Origin: Megamerina dolium
Taxonomy: Eukaryota > Arthropoda > Insecta > Diptera > Megamerinidae
DNA: 64,000 nucleotides
NCBI GenBank assembly: GCA_963854835.1
Contig: OY978530.1
Coordinates: 30,782,695 to 30,846,694, forward strand
Direction: 5' to 3'
Below, one piece after another: positions 19,777 through 30,575 of the stretch. A model generated the notes under the pieces. That model worked only from the letters and a program-made list of their open reading frames with translations. It ran no database searches and was not told the origin of the DNA. The position numbers and the translations under genes are program-made. Each line of letters starts with the position of its first letter. The first letter of the stretch is position 1.

Positions 19777-21768
19777 TTATATTATAAATTTAGGGATTAG
19801 CCGAATCAGACCACTTATATGGGTCCCTTTTCGTCCCTTAAATCGTGTGTTAATTATTTGTTCGGTTGCAGAATTCTCCTACTTCCTTCCTCATAATAAC
19901 ATCACCCGTTATTTCAAGCATCTCATTGTGGGGTATGTTCCACATTTCGAGTTCATCAATAAATTGGCGACCCAGTGTGGACATCCTCCTGCTTGCCAAT
20001 GCAGGACACTGGCACACTATGTGCGCCGCTGTCTCTGCCTCTTCCATGCATAATCTGCAAATATCAGCATCCTCCCCATCAACAAGACCCATCTTGCTGA
20101 GGTGGTACCTGAAATTGCCATGCCCAGTTATTAATGCAACGAAGCCTCAACGAAGCCTTTGCCTGTCTACAAGTAGATAAGTTCTCCCATCGCGTGAGAT
20201 GAAGTTTCTTTATCCACTCTTCGACCTTTGCCTTCACCGTCCCGCTGCTGAGAGCAACTACTGGTTCCGGTCCATAAAATTCAGCTTCAGATCCTTGTCT
20301 AGCCAAGAAGTCTGCAGCTTCATTCTGTTCTATACCAATGTGTCCCTTCACCCACATAAGAGTAATCGCATTACTACGAGCACACCTATTAAGTTTCTGA
20401 ACACATTCGAGCGCCAACTTAGAAGATACCGTAGGTTGTTGCAGCCGCCTGACCACCGCCTGGTTATCGAGTGCTAGCAAGATTTTCTTACCTTGCACCT
20501 TTCCATCCAGTAGATGGTCTAGCGCATGCATTAGACCTAGCATTTCTGCTTGGTATACCGATACGTATCTTCCCAGATTCAGAGTGCATGCCAGTCCCAA
20601 CTCTTTAGAGAAGATTCCAGCACCCTCTCTGCCATCCATTAATGAACCATCTGTAAAAATACTGATGTCATTTTCCTCACATACATCATGTGTGAGGCCG
20701 TCTTCAATGAGTGTTCTGTGTGACTTTTCAGTAATCTTCAGCCTACCCATTCCCTCCATTGGCATCTGCGCCTCCTTTACACTGCTATATAGCAGTGACA
20801 GGATGCCCCTGTGCCCCCTCTCTGTGCCGAATCCATACCAATTATTGGTTGTCTTCAGACGTAATGCTGTTAATGCCGCTGACTTCATAATATGCAAGTC
20901 CAACGGCAGCAGCCCGAGAAAAACTTCCAATGCTTCTACTGGGGTCGTCCGGATAGCTCCGGTAATCCCAATACAAGCCATTCTTTGTACCCTATCTAAC
21001 TTGCTTTTCGCGGTCTTTTGGGTGACCTTAGGCCACCAGACCACAGCAGCATATGTTATTAAGGGTCTGACCATCGTTGTGTAGATCCAGTGCGCTGCTC
21101 TGGGAGTGATTCCCCACATGAGACCGAACACTCTCTTACACTGATGCAATACCCGCTTGCCCTTCTGAATCTTGTCATCGACGTGACTATTCCAAGTCAG
21201 CTTGTTATCCAGGATGACACCTAGATACTTTACTTCCTTGGATACGTTGATGTTCGATCCAAAAAGCCTAAGAGGGTCTATTGTTAGTCCAGTCCTCCTT
21301 TTAGTAAAGAGTACTGTTTCCGACTTACTAGCATTTACAGAGAGACCTTGTTCCGTGCACCATCCTTCAACCATTTTGAGTGCACCTATCATGGTATCAT
21401 AAATAGTGTCCAGGAACTTACCGCTCACCGTTACCGCTATGTCATCTGCATACCCGACGGTGTGTATGCCTTTTGAGTCCAGAAGCTGAAGTAGGGAATC
21501 GACCGTGATGTTCCAAATGATGGGCGATAATACTCCCCCCTGTGGACACCCTTTGACTACCCTACCTCTGAGTCTGTAACTCCCATTTTGAAAGTTTATT
21601 GCCCTTTTCCTCAGCATGCTGTCCACCCACCTTATAATGGTTGGGCTGACTTCACGAGAAGCAAGGGCCATCCTTAGCTTATCGAAACCAATCTTATCGA
21701 AGGCACCTTCTATATCCATAAAAGTAGACATAGATATCCCTCCACAAGACAGTTCCCTCTCCGCTAAC
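19777..21768 (-). mobile_element. LOA-clade fragment, copy 4
   Basis: Matches copy 2 where both exist (59-bp deletion, MDGREGAG, ITEKSH) and extends further, to the shared 5' break. The RT/RNase H frame is 20,079-21,731; the zinc-finger piece is out of frame at 19,850-20,092. Confidence 0.85.
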
Positions 21769-21858
21769 GTAACGTATGTGTTATTTTTTCAAAAACGAAA
21801 ACAATCTTCGTAGAAATGACGAAGTTAGCCTTTTGAGTGACTTTTCGGTATTTCGAGC

Positions 21859-22053
21859 ATATACATGATACGAACCGAAACAAAATCTTGGATAACTGGT
21901 TCAAAGCTATTTAGCTCGTAAAACTACTTTTGTGTGAGCCATACAAGCTAACGTTTGATGGAAATTTACGTTCAAATAAAAAGGAGATCCCGAAAGAATT
22001 GGGAAACACAAAGGGCCGAAAATGCGATACATCTATCTTCTGTTTTTTATGCT
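21859..22053 (+). pseudogene. piggyBac-type transposase fragment, copy 5
   Basis: Same relic in the last unit. Confidence 0.75.
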
Positions 22054-22313
22054 TTTAAATTATGTTAATATTTTTTTATTGAAATTGAAATAATATTTTT
22101 TATGAATTTTTAAAATGATCTTATGCAAAAATTGCATACTGAAATCATGTACATCTTTCTTCAATAAAACTCAGCATTGCCGAATTTTGTTAAAAGAAAT
22201 ATATAATTTAGTATCTTACAAGCCAAAAAATTATAAAGATGAAATTAATGATTTCTTTCATTTTACTTTTTTTTTAATTAAAGTTTTAAAGAGGCTTCGT
22301 CGAATCGACGAAC

Positions 22314-22650
22314 ATTACTTACTTACTTATGTGGCCATAACAACCGAGTATCGACTTAGGCTGAAAATAACATGCTTCGCCAGCCATCTCTGCTCTTCGC
22401 TAGCTGGCGCCAGTTAGAAATTCCAAGCGCCGTCATGTTCTCCAGTACTTGGTCTTTCCACCGGAGGTTAGGTCTTCCTCTTCAGTGTCGTTACGAATAT
22501 AACACCATCTTAGCTGGAGCGTGTTCTTCCATTCGCTCGACATGACCTAGCCAGCGCAGCCGCTGGATTTTGATGCGCTTTACTATGTCAATATCAGCAT
22601 ACAGCTCATACAGCTCATGGTTGTACCTTATTCGGTACTCGCCACCAACG
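22314..22650 (-). mobile_element. RTE 3'-end fragment, copy 5
   Basis: Same 3' end fragment, next to the 3' end of the long LOA element. Confidence 0.85.
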
Positions 22651-22727
22651 TATATTATATTATAAATTTAGGGATTAGCCGAATCAGACCACTTATATGG
22701 GTCCCTTTTCGTCCCTTAAATCGTGTG

Positions 22728-22970
22728 TTAATTATTTGTTCGGTTGCAGAATTCTCCTACTTCCTTCCTCATAATAACATCACGCGTTATTTCAAGCATC
22801 TCATTGTGGGGTATGTTCCACATTTCGAGTTCATCAATAAATTGGCGACCCAGTGTGGACATCCTCCTGCTTGCCAATGCAGGACACTGGCACACTATGT
22901 GCGCCGCTGTCTCTGCCTCTTCCATGCATAATCTGCAAATATCAGCATCCTCCCCATCAACAAGACCCAT
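22728..22970 (-). pseudogene. LOA ORF2 C-terminal zinc-finger piece, out of frame
   Basis: The last 80 codons, with CRLCMEEAETAAHIVCQC and the ending CNRTNN, sit in a different frame from the main ORF2 because of the 59-bp deletion near 23,020-23,036. The long ORF2 therefore ends with an aberrant tail (RCINNWAWQFQ) and loses this domain. Confidence 0.8.
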
Positions 22971-25900
22971 CTTGCTGAGGTGGTACCTGAAATTGCCATG
23001 CCCAGTTATTAATGCAACGAAGCCTCAACGAAGCCTTTGCCTGTCTACAAGTAGATAAGTTCTCCCATCGCGTGAGATGAAGTTTCTTTATCCACTCTTC
23101 GACCTTTGCCTTCACCGTCCCGCTGCTGAGAGCAACTACTGGTTCCGGTCCATAAAATTCAGCTTCAGATCCTTGTCTAGCCAAGAAGTCTGCAGCTTCA
23201 TTCTGTTCTATACCAATGTGTCCCTTCACCCACATAAGAGTAATCGCATTACTACGAGCACACCTATTAAGTTTCTGAACACATTCGAGCGCCAACTTAG
23301 AAGATACCGTAGGTTGTTGCAGCCGCCTGACCACCGCCTGGTTATCGAGTGCTAGCAAGATTTTCTTACCTTGCACCTTTCCATCCAGTAGATGGTCTAG
23401 CGCATGCATTAGACCTAGCATTTCTGCTTGGTATACCGATACGTATCTTCCCAGATTCAGAGTGCATGCCAGTCCCAACTCTTTAGAGAAGATTCCAGCA
23501 CCCGCTCTGCCACCCATTAATGAACCATCTGTAAAAATACTGATGTCATTTTCCTCACATACATCATGTGTGAGGCCGTCTTCAATGAGTGTTCTGTGTG
23601 ACTTTTCAGTCATCTTCAGCCTACCCATTCCCTCCATTGGCATCTGCGCCTCCTTTACACTGCTATATAGCAGTGACAGGATGCCCCTGTGCCCCCTCTC
23701 TGTGCCGAATCCATACCAATTATTGGTTGTCTTCAGACGTAATGCTGTTAATGCCGCTGACTTCATAATATGCAAGTCCAACGGCAGCAGCCCGAGAAAA
23801 ACTTCCAATGCTTCTACTGGGGTCGTCCGGATAGCTCCGGTAATCCCAATACAAGCCATTCTTTGTACCCTATCTAACTTGCTTTTCGCGGTCTTTTGGG
23901 TGACCTTAGGCCACCAGACCACAGCAGCATATGTTATTAAGGGTCTGACCATCGTTGTGTAGATCCAGTGCGCTGCTCTAGGAGTGATTCCCCACATGAG
24001 ACCGAACACTCTCTTACACTGATGCAATACCCGCTTGCCCTTCTGAATCTTGTCATCGACGTGACTATTCCAAGTCAGCTTGTTATCCAGGATGACACCT
24101 AGATACTTTACTTCCTTGGATACGTTGATGTTCGATCCAAAAAGCCTAAGAGGGTCTATTGTTAGTCCAGTCCTCCTTTTAGTAAAGAGTACTGTTTCCG
24201 ACTTACTAGCATTTACAGAGAGACCTTGTTCCGTGCACCATCCTTCAACCATTTTGAGTGCACCTATCATGGTATCATAAATAGTGTCCAGGAACTTACC
24301 GCTCACCGTTACCGCTATGTCATCTGCATACCCGACGGTGTGTATGCCTTTTGAGTCCAGAAGCTGAAGTAGGGAATCGACCGTGATGTTCCAAATGATG
24401 GGCGATAATACTCCCCCCTGTGGACACCCTTTGACTACCCTACCTCTGAGTCTGTAACTCCCATTTTGAAAGTTTATTGCCCTTTTCCTCAGCATGCTGT
24501 CCACCCACCTTATAATGGTTGGGCTGACTTCACGAGAAGCAAGGGCCATCCTTAGCTTATCGAAACCAATCTTATCGAAGGCACCTTCTATATCCATAAA
24601 AGTAGACATAGATATCCCTCCACAAGACAGTTCCCTCTCCGCTACGCGAACGAGTTCGTGCAGGGCCGTTTCAGTGGATTTGCCAGCTCTGTACGCGTGC
24701 TGACACCTGCTCAGTGGTTTTGTCAGAAGCGTTGTCCCTTCCATGTAGTCCGCCAGTACTCCTTCCATACATTTAAGCAGAAAGGAGGTCAAGCTAACCG
24801 GCCGGAAAGATTTAGCCTCTGAGTAGTCCCTTTTTCCCGGCTTTGGAAGAAAGACAACCTTAGTCTCTCTCCATTGAGTCGGGATATATCCTGTAGCCAG
24901 GCAAGTAATAAATATTCCCAGAAGCCTGTCTACCAGAGCTTCTGCTCCCCACTGAAGTAGGGCTGGAAATATCCCATCTGTACCCGCTGTTTTGAATGGA
25001 GAGAAACGCTTAATGGCGTTTATCACTCCATCTCTGGTAACTATCCTTTCAGCTTCCAATCTTTCATTCCTGTTTGCACCCTTGCGGGTGGCTTCCCAAG
25101 GATCTTCCGATCTAAAGCTTCCTGGAAAGTGCACCTCCATCAGGTATTTCAGTGACTCTCCGATTGTCTCTGTAAAGGATCCATTCGTTTTGCGAATTAA
25201 TCCCAACTTTGACACCGGGTCCTTTGATATGATCCTCTGTAATCTACATACATCGGTCATATCTTGCATATTTGAGCAAAATTCCCTCCACGTTTTCCTT
25301 TTACGGTTGCGTAGAGTCTTCTTCAGCTCCCTTTTCTTTGACTTGTAGTCGTCCCATGCGTTGGGGTCCCCTCTCATGTGACGATTAAAAGCCTTCCTTG
25401 TCTCCTTTTTCATGGATTCCAGTTCCCCATTCCACCATGGAGTGGGATCTCCTTCGTCCACTACCGTTAGAGGACATGAAGCTTCAAATGCTTTGATCAT
25501 GGCTGAGCTGATAGCCCTCACCTGATACTCAAAATCTGCAGTTGTTCTAGGTCTCTTAAACCTCCTTGGCAATAATTCCTCAAGAACTTCGCAGTACCTT
25601 GTACAATCCGTTCGTTTCGGTATCCTTACCATTCTACAGTCGTTCCTATGTCTTTTATCGGACGTAATCCCAAACTGAATGGCCCTGTGGTCCGACATGG
25701 TTAGTCTATCCACAACCCTCCAGTCCAAAATCCTTTCCAACATTTTGACATTCGTCAGAGTAACATCAATAACCTCGCAACGACGTGCGTCGACAAAGGT
25801 CGGTTCTGTTCCCCTATTGGCAACTTGTAGACCAAATCTTTCTATAAATTCGAGTAGACACTCTCCTCTATAGTTTTCATTGCTGCTGCCCCACACAGAA

Positions 25901-26421
25901 CTGTGCGCATTGGCATCGCAGCCTAAGATCAGACCAACCCCCTTACCATCACAGAATCTCACTAGAGCTTCCACCTCTCTCGAAGGTGGTTCGTCTGGAG
26001 AATCGTATGGAAGGTATGCTGATGCGATCATAAATGATCCCGCACCGTCACCTATTCTCACTACTGTGAGATCCGGTGAACACAAGTTAGACATTAGAAT
26101 CGCACGTATCCCATGTCTAACTAAAATGCATGTCCTCAACTTCCCCTCTGTTTGTGGATAAAACAAAGTGGTCTTTTGTGCAGATAGGCCTTTGATCCTT
26201 CCATGAAGAATCCAGGGCTCCTGAACCAGTGCAATGTCAAGCTCATCCTCATCGAAGCTCCGCACCATCATTGCTGATGCTGCTTTGCTGTGGTGAATAT
26301 TGAGTTGACACACATTTAGTGGTTCCTGGCACGGGCCCACCTCCCGCCCTAATGGCTTCTTCCTTGCAGAATCTGCCACTAGCCCCACGCCAGGAGCTGC
26401 GTCGCACCCCTCATACTGCAT
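22957..26421 (-). CDS. LOA ORF2: endonuclease, reverse transcriptase, RNase H (about 1,154 aa, C-terminus lost)
   Basis: Enzyme that nicks target DNA and reverse-transcribes the element RNA. From the ATG at 26,421: APE-type endonuclease, residues ~36-270 (LNVCQLNIHHSK, VQEPWILHG, GCDANAHSSVWGS, SDHRAIQFGI); RT from ~480 (KTAGTDGIFPALL, SFRPVSLTSFLLK, GAFDKIGF, YADDIAV ~697); RNase H from ~960 (FTDGSLMGG, WVKGHIGIEQNEAADFLA). All visible catalytic signatures are kept. I chose this ATG, not the one at 26,571, because it overlaps the ORF1 stop by 11 bases and the extra 50 residues lie over ORF1 and look non-conserved. The C-terminal zinc finger is lost to a deletion, so activity is doubtful. Confidence 0.85.
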   Translation of the reverse strand: MQYEGCDAAPGVGLVADSARKKPLGREVGPCQEPLNVCQLNIHHSKAASAMMVRSFDEDELDIALVQEPWILHGRIKGLSAQKTTLFYPQTEGKLRTCILVRHGIRAILMSNLCSPDLTVVRIGDGAGSFMIASAYLPYDSPDEPPSREVEALVRFCDGKGVGLILGCDANAHSSVWGSSNENYRGECLLEFIERFGLQVANRGTEPTFVDARRCEVIDVTLTNVKMLERILDWRVVDRLTMSDHRAIQFGITSDKRHRNDCRMVRIPKRTDCTRYCEVLEELLPRRFKRPRTTADFEYQVRAISSAMIKAFEASCPLTVVDEGDPTPWWNGELESMKKETRKAFNRHMRGDPNAWDDYKSKKRELKKTLRNRKRKTWREFCSNMQDMTDVCRLQRIISKDPVSKLGLIRKTNGSFTETIGESLKYLMEVHFPGSFRSEDPWEATRKGANRNERLEAERIVTRDGVINAIKRFSPFKTAGTDGIFPALLQWGAEALVDRLLGIFITCLATGYIPTQWRETKVVFLPKPGKRDYSEAKSFRPVSLTSFLLKCMEGVLADYMEGTTLLTKPLSRCQHAYRAGKSTETALHELVRVAERELSCGGISMSTFMDIEGAFDKIGFDKLRMALASREVSPTIIRWVDSMLRKRAINFQNGSYRLRGRVVKGCPQGGVLSPIIWNITVDSLLQLLDSKGIHTVGYADDIAVTVSGKFLDTIYDTMIGALKMVEGWCTEQGLSVNASKSETVLFTKRRTGLTIDPLRLFGSNINVSKEVKYLGVILDNKLTWNSHVDDKIQKGKRVLHQCKRVFGLMWGITPRAAHWIYTTMVRPLITYAAVVWWPKVTQKTAKSKLDRVQRMACIGITGAIRTTPVEALEVFLGLLPLDLHIMKSAALTALRLKTTNNWYGFGTERGHRGILSLLYSSVKEAQMPMEGMGRLKMTEKSHRTLIEDGLTHDVCEENDISIFTDGSLMGGRAGAGIFSKELGLACTLNLGRYVSVYQAEMLGLMHALDHLLDGKVQGKKILLALDNQAVVRRLQQPTVSSKLALECVQKLNRCARSNAITLMWVKGHIGIEQNEAADFLARQGSEAEFYGPEPVVALSSGTVKAKVEEWIKKLHLTRWENLSTCRQAKASLRLRCINNWAWQFQVPPQQDGSC

Positions 26422-28117
26422 CCTTCTGGAATTTAACGACGGCCTGTTCAAGACCGCAGTTGAGTCTCCCCCCTGCGATCCTGACGGCCTCCGCGTCCTC
26501 CCTAGAACACAGCACGGTGAGTACAACACCTGCCTTTTCTGCCTCGCCAAACCCTTCTGTGCGGATAACACTCCATTTGGAAGTGTCCTTCACACAGACG
26601 TTCTGGCGCTGCAGCCTTCTGAGGATGATGTCGCTGGCCACAGCATTGCCATGAGCAACAATCACCATCTTCCTCTTTGTCGACAAGGCAGTTAGGCTGT
26701 CACATTTGAGCTTCGCACCCTCCCACAAACCGGTTAGGTGCTCCACTGTCTTGCACAGCCATTGCTTGGATAGCTGATTTTTGCACCTTAGTACAATCAA
26801 TCCGCTCTCAACCCTTGCCCTGCCGACAAATCCAATGTCATTGACATCGTCTTCAAGAGACTCCATGGCATCCAACAAAGATACCTTGAAGGTACTCAGA
26901 TGAGTATCCTCCAGAAGCCCCTCTAGTGACAAGTCCATGACTCCCATAACGAGGTCAGCTTCCGCTACTTGAGCGTAAGTCTTCCTCGCCCTGGTGGGCT
27001 CGCCCTTTGCCTGTTCAGCCCGACGTTTAGGCGCTCTGCCAAGACCGCTCGGCCCAGGTACCGCATGCGAGGACTGTGAGTCCGCTGGGTTAACAATCTT
27101 TCCAGATTGTCCACCCCGCTCATCACCTCCCGACGTCGGATTTCCCTGTCCCGTCGTTCCCAGAGCTACTCTAGCCGTGTTAGGCTTGGGCCTCGAGCTC
27201 CTTTCGGAGCGACTGACGGCCTTTATAATTGGCCGTCCATCTCTCCGAGCATTTGCCCCTTTTGGTGTCTGCGTGGAAGAATTATCAACCTTCTCAAGAG
27301 ACGGTTGTCCATCCTTCCCAGCATCCACCTCAATTGGCCCCTCCGTCGTCTTCGGATGAGGCTCCTCAGGCGTTGAACTTTTCAAAGTGGTTCCGGAGCT
27401 ATCGCCCCTGAACCTCTTCCCCGAGTTCTCCACCTCCAAGGTCGGCTCATCTTGCAGAAGTCCACTGAGTTGGCCCGAGAGCTGCTCAATGGTCTTCTCC
27501 GACGACTTCATGGCCTTTTTACGTTGTCTCTTTCGCTTCTGCTTCTCCCGTTTCTTCAACAGGATTCGCTCTGCTCTTGAGACTCCGTCCTTTTCGCTTA
27601 CACCTGATAAAGCTAACGATTCCGCTCCACTAGGATCGTCTTCGTCCACACCATCAGATGTTCGGCCAGATGTTTTACGCTGCCTCCAAACCGGCTTCCC
27701 TGCCGACCTGGTGACACCGTCCTCTTTGTTCAACACCGTCGCAGCCGCCGGCTTAGGTCTTCCGAGACCCGTTCCGTCCGCCGCAACAGATGCTGCCATT
27801 GATTTTGGGCTGGCTAAAAGCTCGGCTTCTATGGAAGCCTCATTTTCCGCCATCCCCTCCACTACTTTTCCCGCCGTGGCTACCAGCACTACTTCGTATG
27901 AGGCAGTGCTGTCCGCCATTGCAGGAATTTCGTTCCGAGTTCCAGAGGTGGGAACGAGTGGTGCAGCTAACAGCTCGGCCTCTGGTGAAGCCTTATTGTC
28001 CGCCGTTCCTCCCGTTAACACCCCCGGAACCCCAGATCCAGTTTTTGGGTTTTTACAATCAATCTTGTTCCCACGAGTTGCGAAGAAATAAATGTCCGCC
28101 TGCGCAGAGATTCGCAA
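26411..28117 (-). CDS. LOA ORF1 (Gag-like, DUF4780-type C-terminal domain), 568 aa
   Basis: ORF1 protein of the LOA element, presumed RNA-binding. Residues 1-370 are low-complexity, rich in Ala, Gly, Ser and Glu, with a very basic stretch (ILLKKREKQKRKRQRKKAMK, ~185-205). The C-terminal ~190 residues, from TYAQVAEADLVMGVMDL onward, form a compact domain I recognise as the DUF4780-like domain common in insect LOA ORF1s. There is no CCHC zinc knuckle, unlike Jockey ORF1. The frame is intact. The stop overlaps the ORF2 start in ATGCAGTATGA, which suggests coupled translation. The start could be a little downstream. Confidence 0.75.
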   Translation of the reverse strand: MRISAQADIYFFATRGNKIDCKNPKTGSGVPGVLTGGTADNKASPEAELLAAPLVPTSGTRNEIPAMADSTASYEVVLVATAGKVVEGMAENEASIEAELLASPKSMAASVAADGTGLGRPKPAAATVLNKEDGVTRSAGKPVWRQRKTSGRTSDGVDEDDPSGAESLALSGVSEKDGVSRAERILLKKREKQKRKRQRKKAMKSSEKTIEQLSGQLSGLLQDEPTLEVENSGKRFRGDSSGTTLKSSTPEEPHPKTTEGPIEVDAGKDGQPSLEKVDNSSTQTPKGANARRDGRPIIKAVSRSERSSRPKPNTARVALGTTGQGNPTSGGDERGGQSGKIVNPADSQSSHAVPGPSGLGRAPKRRAEQAKGEPTRARKTYAQVAEADLVMGVMDLSLEGLLEDTHLSTFKVSLLDAMESLEDDVNDIGFVGRARVESGLIVLRCKNQLSKQWLCKTVEHLTGLWEGAKLKCDSLTALSTKRKMVIVAHGNAVASDIILRRLQRQNVCVKDTSKWSVIRTEGFGEAEKAGVVLTVLCSREDAEAVRIAGGRLNCGLEQAVVKFQKDAV

Positions 28118-28212
28118 TACGCAGGTAAGGCTAATTATTACGGAGGGCGCCAGGTATCCGTAAGCTCACGTTAGCGACTGGGCTATTTGAAAAAGGGGCC
28201 CCCAGCCAGGGT

Positions 28213-29967
28213 GTTTGATAATATCCTCGATATAAATCGATTTTTGAGAAAAAATTCTTACCGTGTAAGGAGCACGTGAAATCCTGAATGTGTGGTAGAG
28301 GGTATCTGTCAGGTAGTGTTTGTGCATTGAGTGCCCTGTAATCTCCAAAAGGCCTCCACGTATTGTCGGGCTTTCTTACCACGTGTAAGGGTGATGCATA
28401 AGGACTCTTCGATGGCCTGCAGACACCAATCTTCATTAGGTACTGAAATTCTTCCTTAACCGATTGATATTTATCCGGTGTCAGCCTTCGGGGTTTTGCG
28501 AATACTGGTGGACCTTCTGTGTCAATAAAATGCTTGACGTTGTTATTGCAGGCTAACGCGAATGGTTTGTTTATTTGTGTAATGTCACCGAACTCTCTTA
28601 GCAAGTCGGCGTAATTAGAATTAGTGTCGTATGTTTTTATTTCGCATGGTTGTATGTTGATGGCACATATTGCATGACTTTTAATTTTTGTGAGCCCATC
28701 TATGATAGTGGCCTTGTGCATATCTACCAATATGTTAAATTTTCGTAGAAAGTCTGCACCTATGATATGTTTTGTGTCGGCGGCGATAAATGTCCATTCG
28801 AATGTTCTTCGTAGTCCAAGGTCTAAGATTAGTCGCACAGGTCCAAATGAGGCTATTTTGCTGTTGTTTGCTGCGAACAGTTGTGGTGTTGATTTAGCTA
28901 AATGTGGGCGATTGGCGGCGGCGACGGTTATTATTGAAACGTCTGCGCCCGTGTCTATTAAAAAACGCCGTTGTGATCGTCGATCGATGATGAAGAGTTG
29001 GTTTGGTGTTGGGTTAATTACTGGTACTGTGCTATCGCGTGAGATGCAGCTCGATTTAGTTGTTGCATCGACGGCAGTAGCTGCTGGTACCGACGATGAT
29101 GCTAGTTTTTTGCATTTTTGAAGTTGCAAGGCAAGTTGCACTTTTGTGCTTTATCTCCGAAACGTTTATGGTACCAGCATACATTTTGTTGGAATTTCGA
29201 TGTTGCACGATGTCCACTACGATTGCGATTATGCAATCGAGAACGACGAGTATTACCTAGATTTGACAATTTCTCGATATGCGAAAGACTACGTCCGATG
29301 CGCTCAATTCGACTTTCGATCGATGATTTATTTTCAGAGTTTGCTACCGCCTTTTGTTGAGTTGCTTCCCCGACGGTAACTGCATCCACAGAGTTCACCC
29401 GAACAACGTCGATTATTTCATCTGCGATCGACGCTAGTTGTTCCAGTGTCATTTCCGGATTGCCTTTCTCTACCCCTGCAATGACTGCGCGCGCTGAAAT
29501 CGGTAATTTTTGTAGCCAAAAGTCTTTAATTAAGTTCTTTGAAGTTGTGTCAACATGTGGCTTGGTTTGCTATCACCAAGTTGAATAACGGACGTTAACT
29601 GTTCTAGTCGTGTGATTGGTGATACGGAAAACTTACTTAATACCGTTGTACGTAATGTTTCGTATTTATCTTTTATTGGTGGGTTTTTTATCATGTCGAA
29701 TGCCTGTTCGTGTAAGCGTTCGTCCATAACGGTTATATTAAATTTAATATTGTCCCGTTGTTCTTGATTCATTTTTCCAAAGTTGTTTATTCGGAAAAAT
29801 GCTTCGAGGCGTGTGAACCATGATTCAATATTTTGGATGGAATATCCATTTAATTGGGGAACTTGTACCCTAGCCGCGAAATTGTTAATGTCTGCTTTTT
29901 CTATTGCTTTTGCAGTAGCGGTGGTGTTAAGCACTGTTTCGTCAACCTCTTCGTTCTCGTTTGCCAT
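28213..29967 (-). pseudogene. Ty3/gypsy (CsRn1-like) gag-protease-RT, 3'-truncated
   Basis: Reading leftward: Gag N-terminus 29,967-29,530 (VQVPQLNGYSIQNIESWFTR), then after a frame break 29,452-29,102 with an unusual zinc motif CWYHKRFGDKAQKCNLPC, then from 29,141 the protease (FLIDTGADVSII) and RT (EFQYLMKIGVCRPSKSPYAS, FGDYRALNAQT, FFSKIDLYRGYYQ). The CxxH...CxxxC finger and the RT sequence point to the CsRn1 clade. The RT stops after its first motifs, where LOA sequence starts; the rest of pol, integrase and 3' LTR are missing. Gag and pol are separated by at least one frameshift near 29,460-29,530. Confidence 0.8.
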
Positions 29968-30101
29968 GTGGTTGTTTTTTTGGTATACCGTACGGTAATT
30001 ACGATAATTTCACAATGATGCGCACTGTGTTGCCGACGCAGAAATTTTATGCTGCTATTGCGCACACTTATGACGGAGCACCCTCGCGTTGGTTTGCTCT
30101 T

Positions 30102-30113
30102 TGTCGGGGTCAC
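30102..30113 (-). other. Primer-binding site like tRNA-Trp
   Basis: On the minus strand GTGACCCCGAC lies ~140 bases upstream of the gypsy gag start. It matches the complement of the 3' end of insect tRNA-Trp (TGGTGACCCCGACGT), the primer known for CsRn1-clade elements, in line with the protein assignment. Confidence 0.6.
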
Positions 30114-30237
30114 GAATTTGTAGCGTTTGGTTTAAGGGTATTTATTTATTTCAACTTAAAAACAAATGACTTAAACTACGTTACTTAAAAATGTGATTTT
30201 ATATTACAGCCTAAACTTGAGAATATTAATTGTATGA
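30114..30237 (-). other. Probable remnant of gypsy 5' LTR
   Basis: The ~125 bases between the primer-binding site and the AT microsatellite should be the end of the 5' LTR. The second LTR is absent, so the limits cannot be checked. Confidence 0.4.

Positions 30238-30575
<338 letters not shown>

Larger units (their letters stand above)
12377..20799. repeat. 8.4-kb tandem duplication, unit 2
   Basis: Second unit; begins inside Jockey ORF1 and runs to the point in LOA copy 4 matching 12,364, after which LOA sequence continues normally. Confidence 0.9.
18893..21770. repeat. Composite tandem unit 4 (2,878 bp)
   Basis: Full composite block, 59 bases shorter than unit 1 because of the LOA deletion. 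It starts at the same TAACG-TAACG seam. Confidence 0.85.
22655..28212 (-). mobile_element. LOA-clade non-LTR retrotransposon, near full length (copy 5)
   Basis: About 5.56 kb with 5' UTR (28,118-28,212), ORF1, an 11-nt overlap, ORF2 with endonuclease, RT and RNase H, and a 3' UTR. The left boundary with the gypsy RT is near 28,212, where gypsy reading (DLYRGYYQ) stops. It carries the 59-bp deletion of copies 2 and 4 but elsewhere shows the copy 1/3 variants. It is the parent arrangement from which the truncated copies could have been derived. Confidence 0.85.

Noticed and set aside
7521..22000. CRISPR-like or rDNA-like regular array
   Set aside because: The repeats are kilobase-scale TE composites; there are no short direct repeats with unique spacers and no rRNA sequence.
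27387..28091. 234-aa plus-strand ORF opposite LOA ORF1
   Set aside because: Shadow of a GC-rich, low-complexity coding region; no motif of its own.
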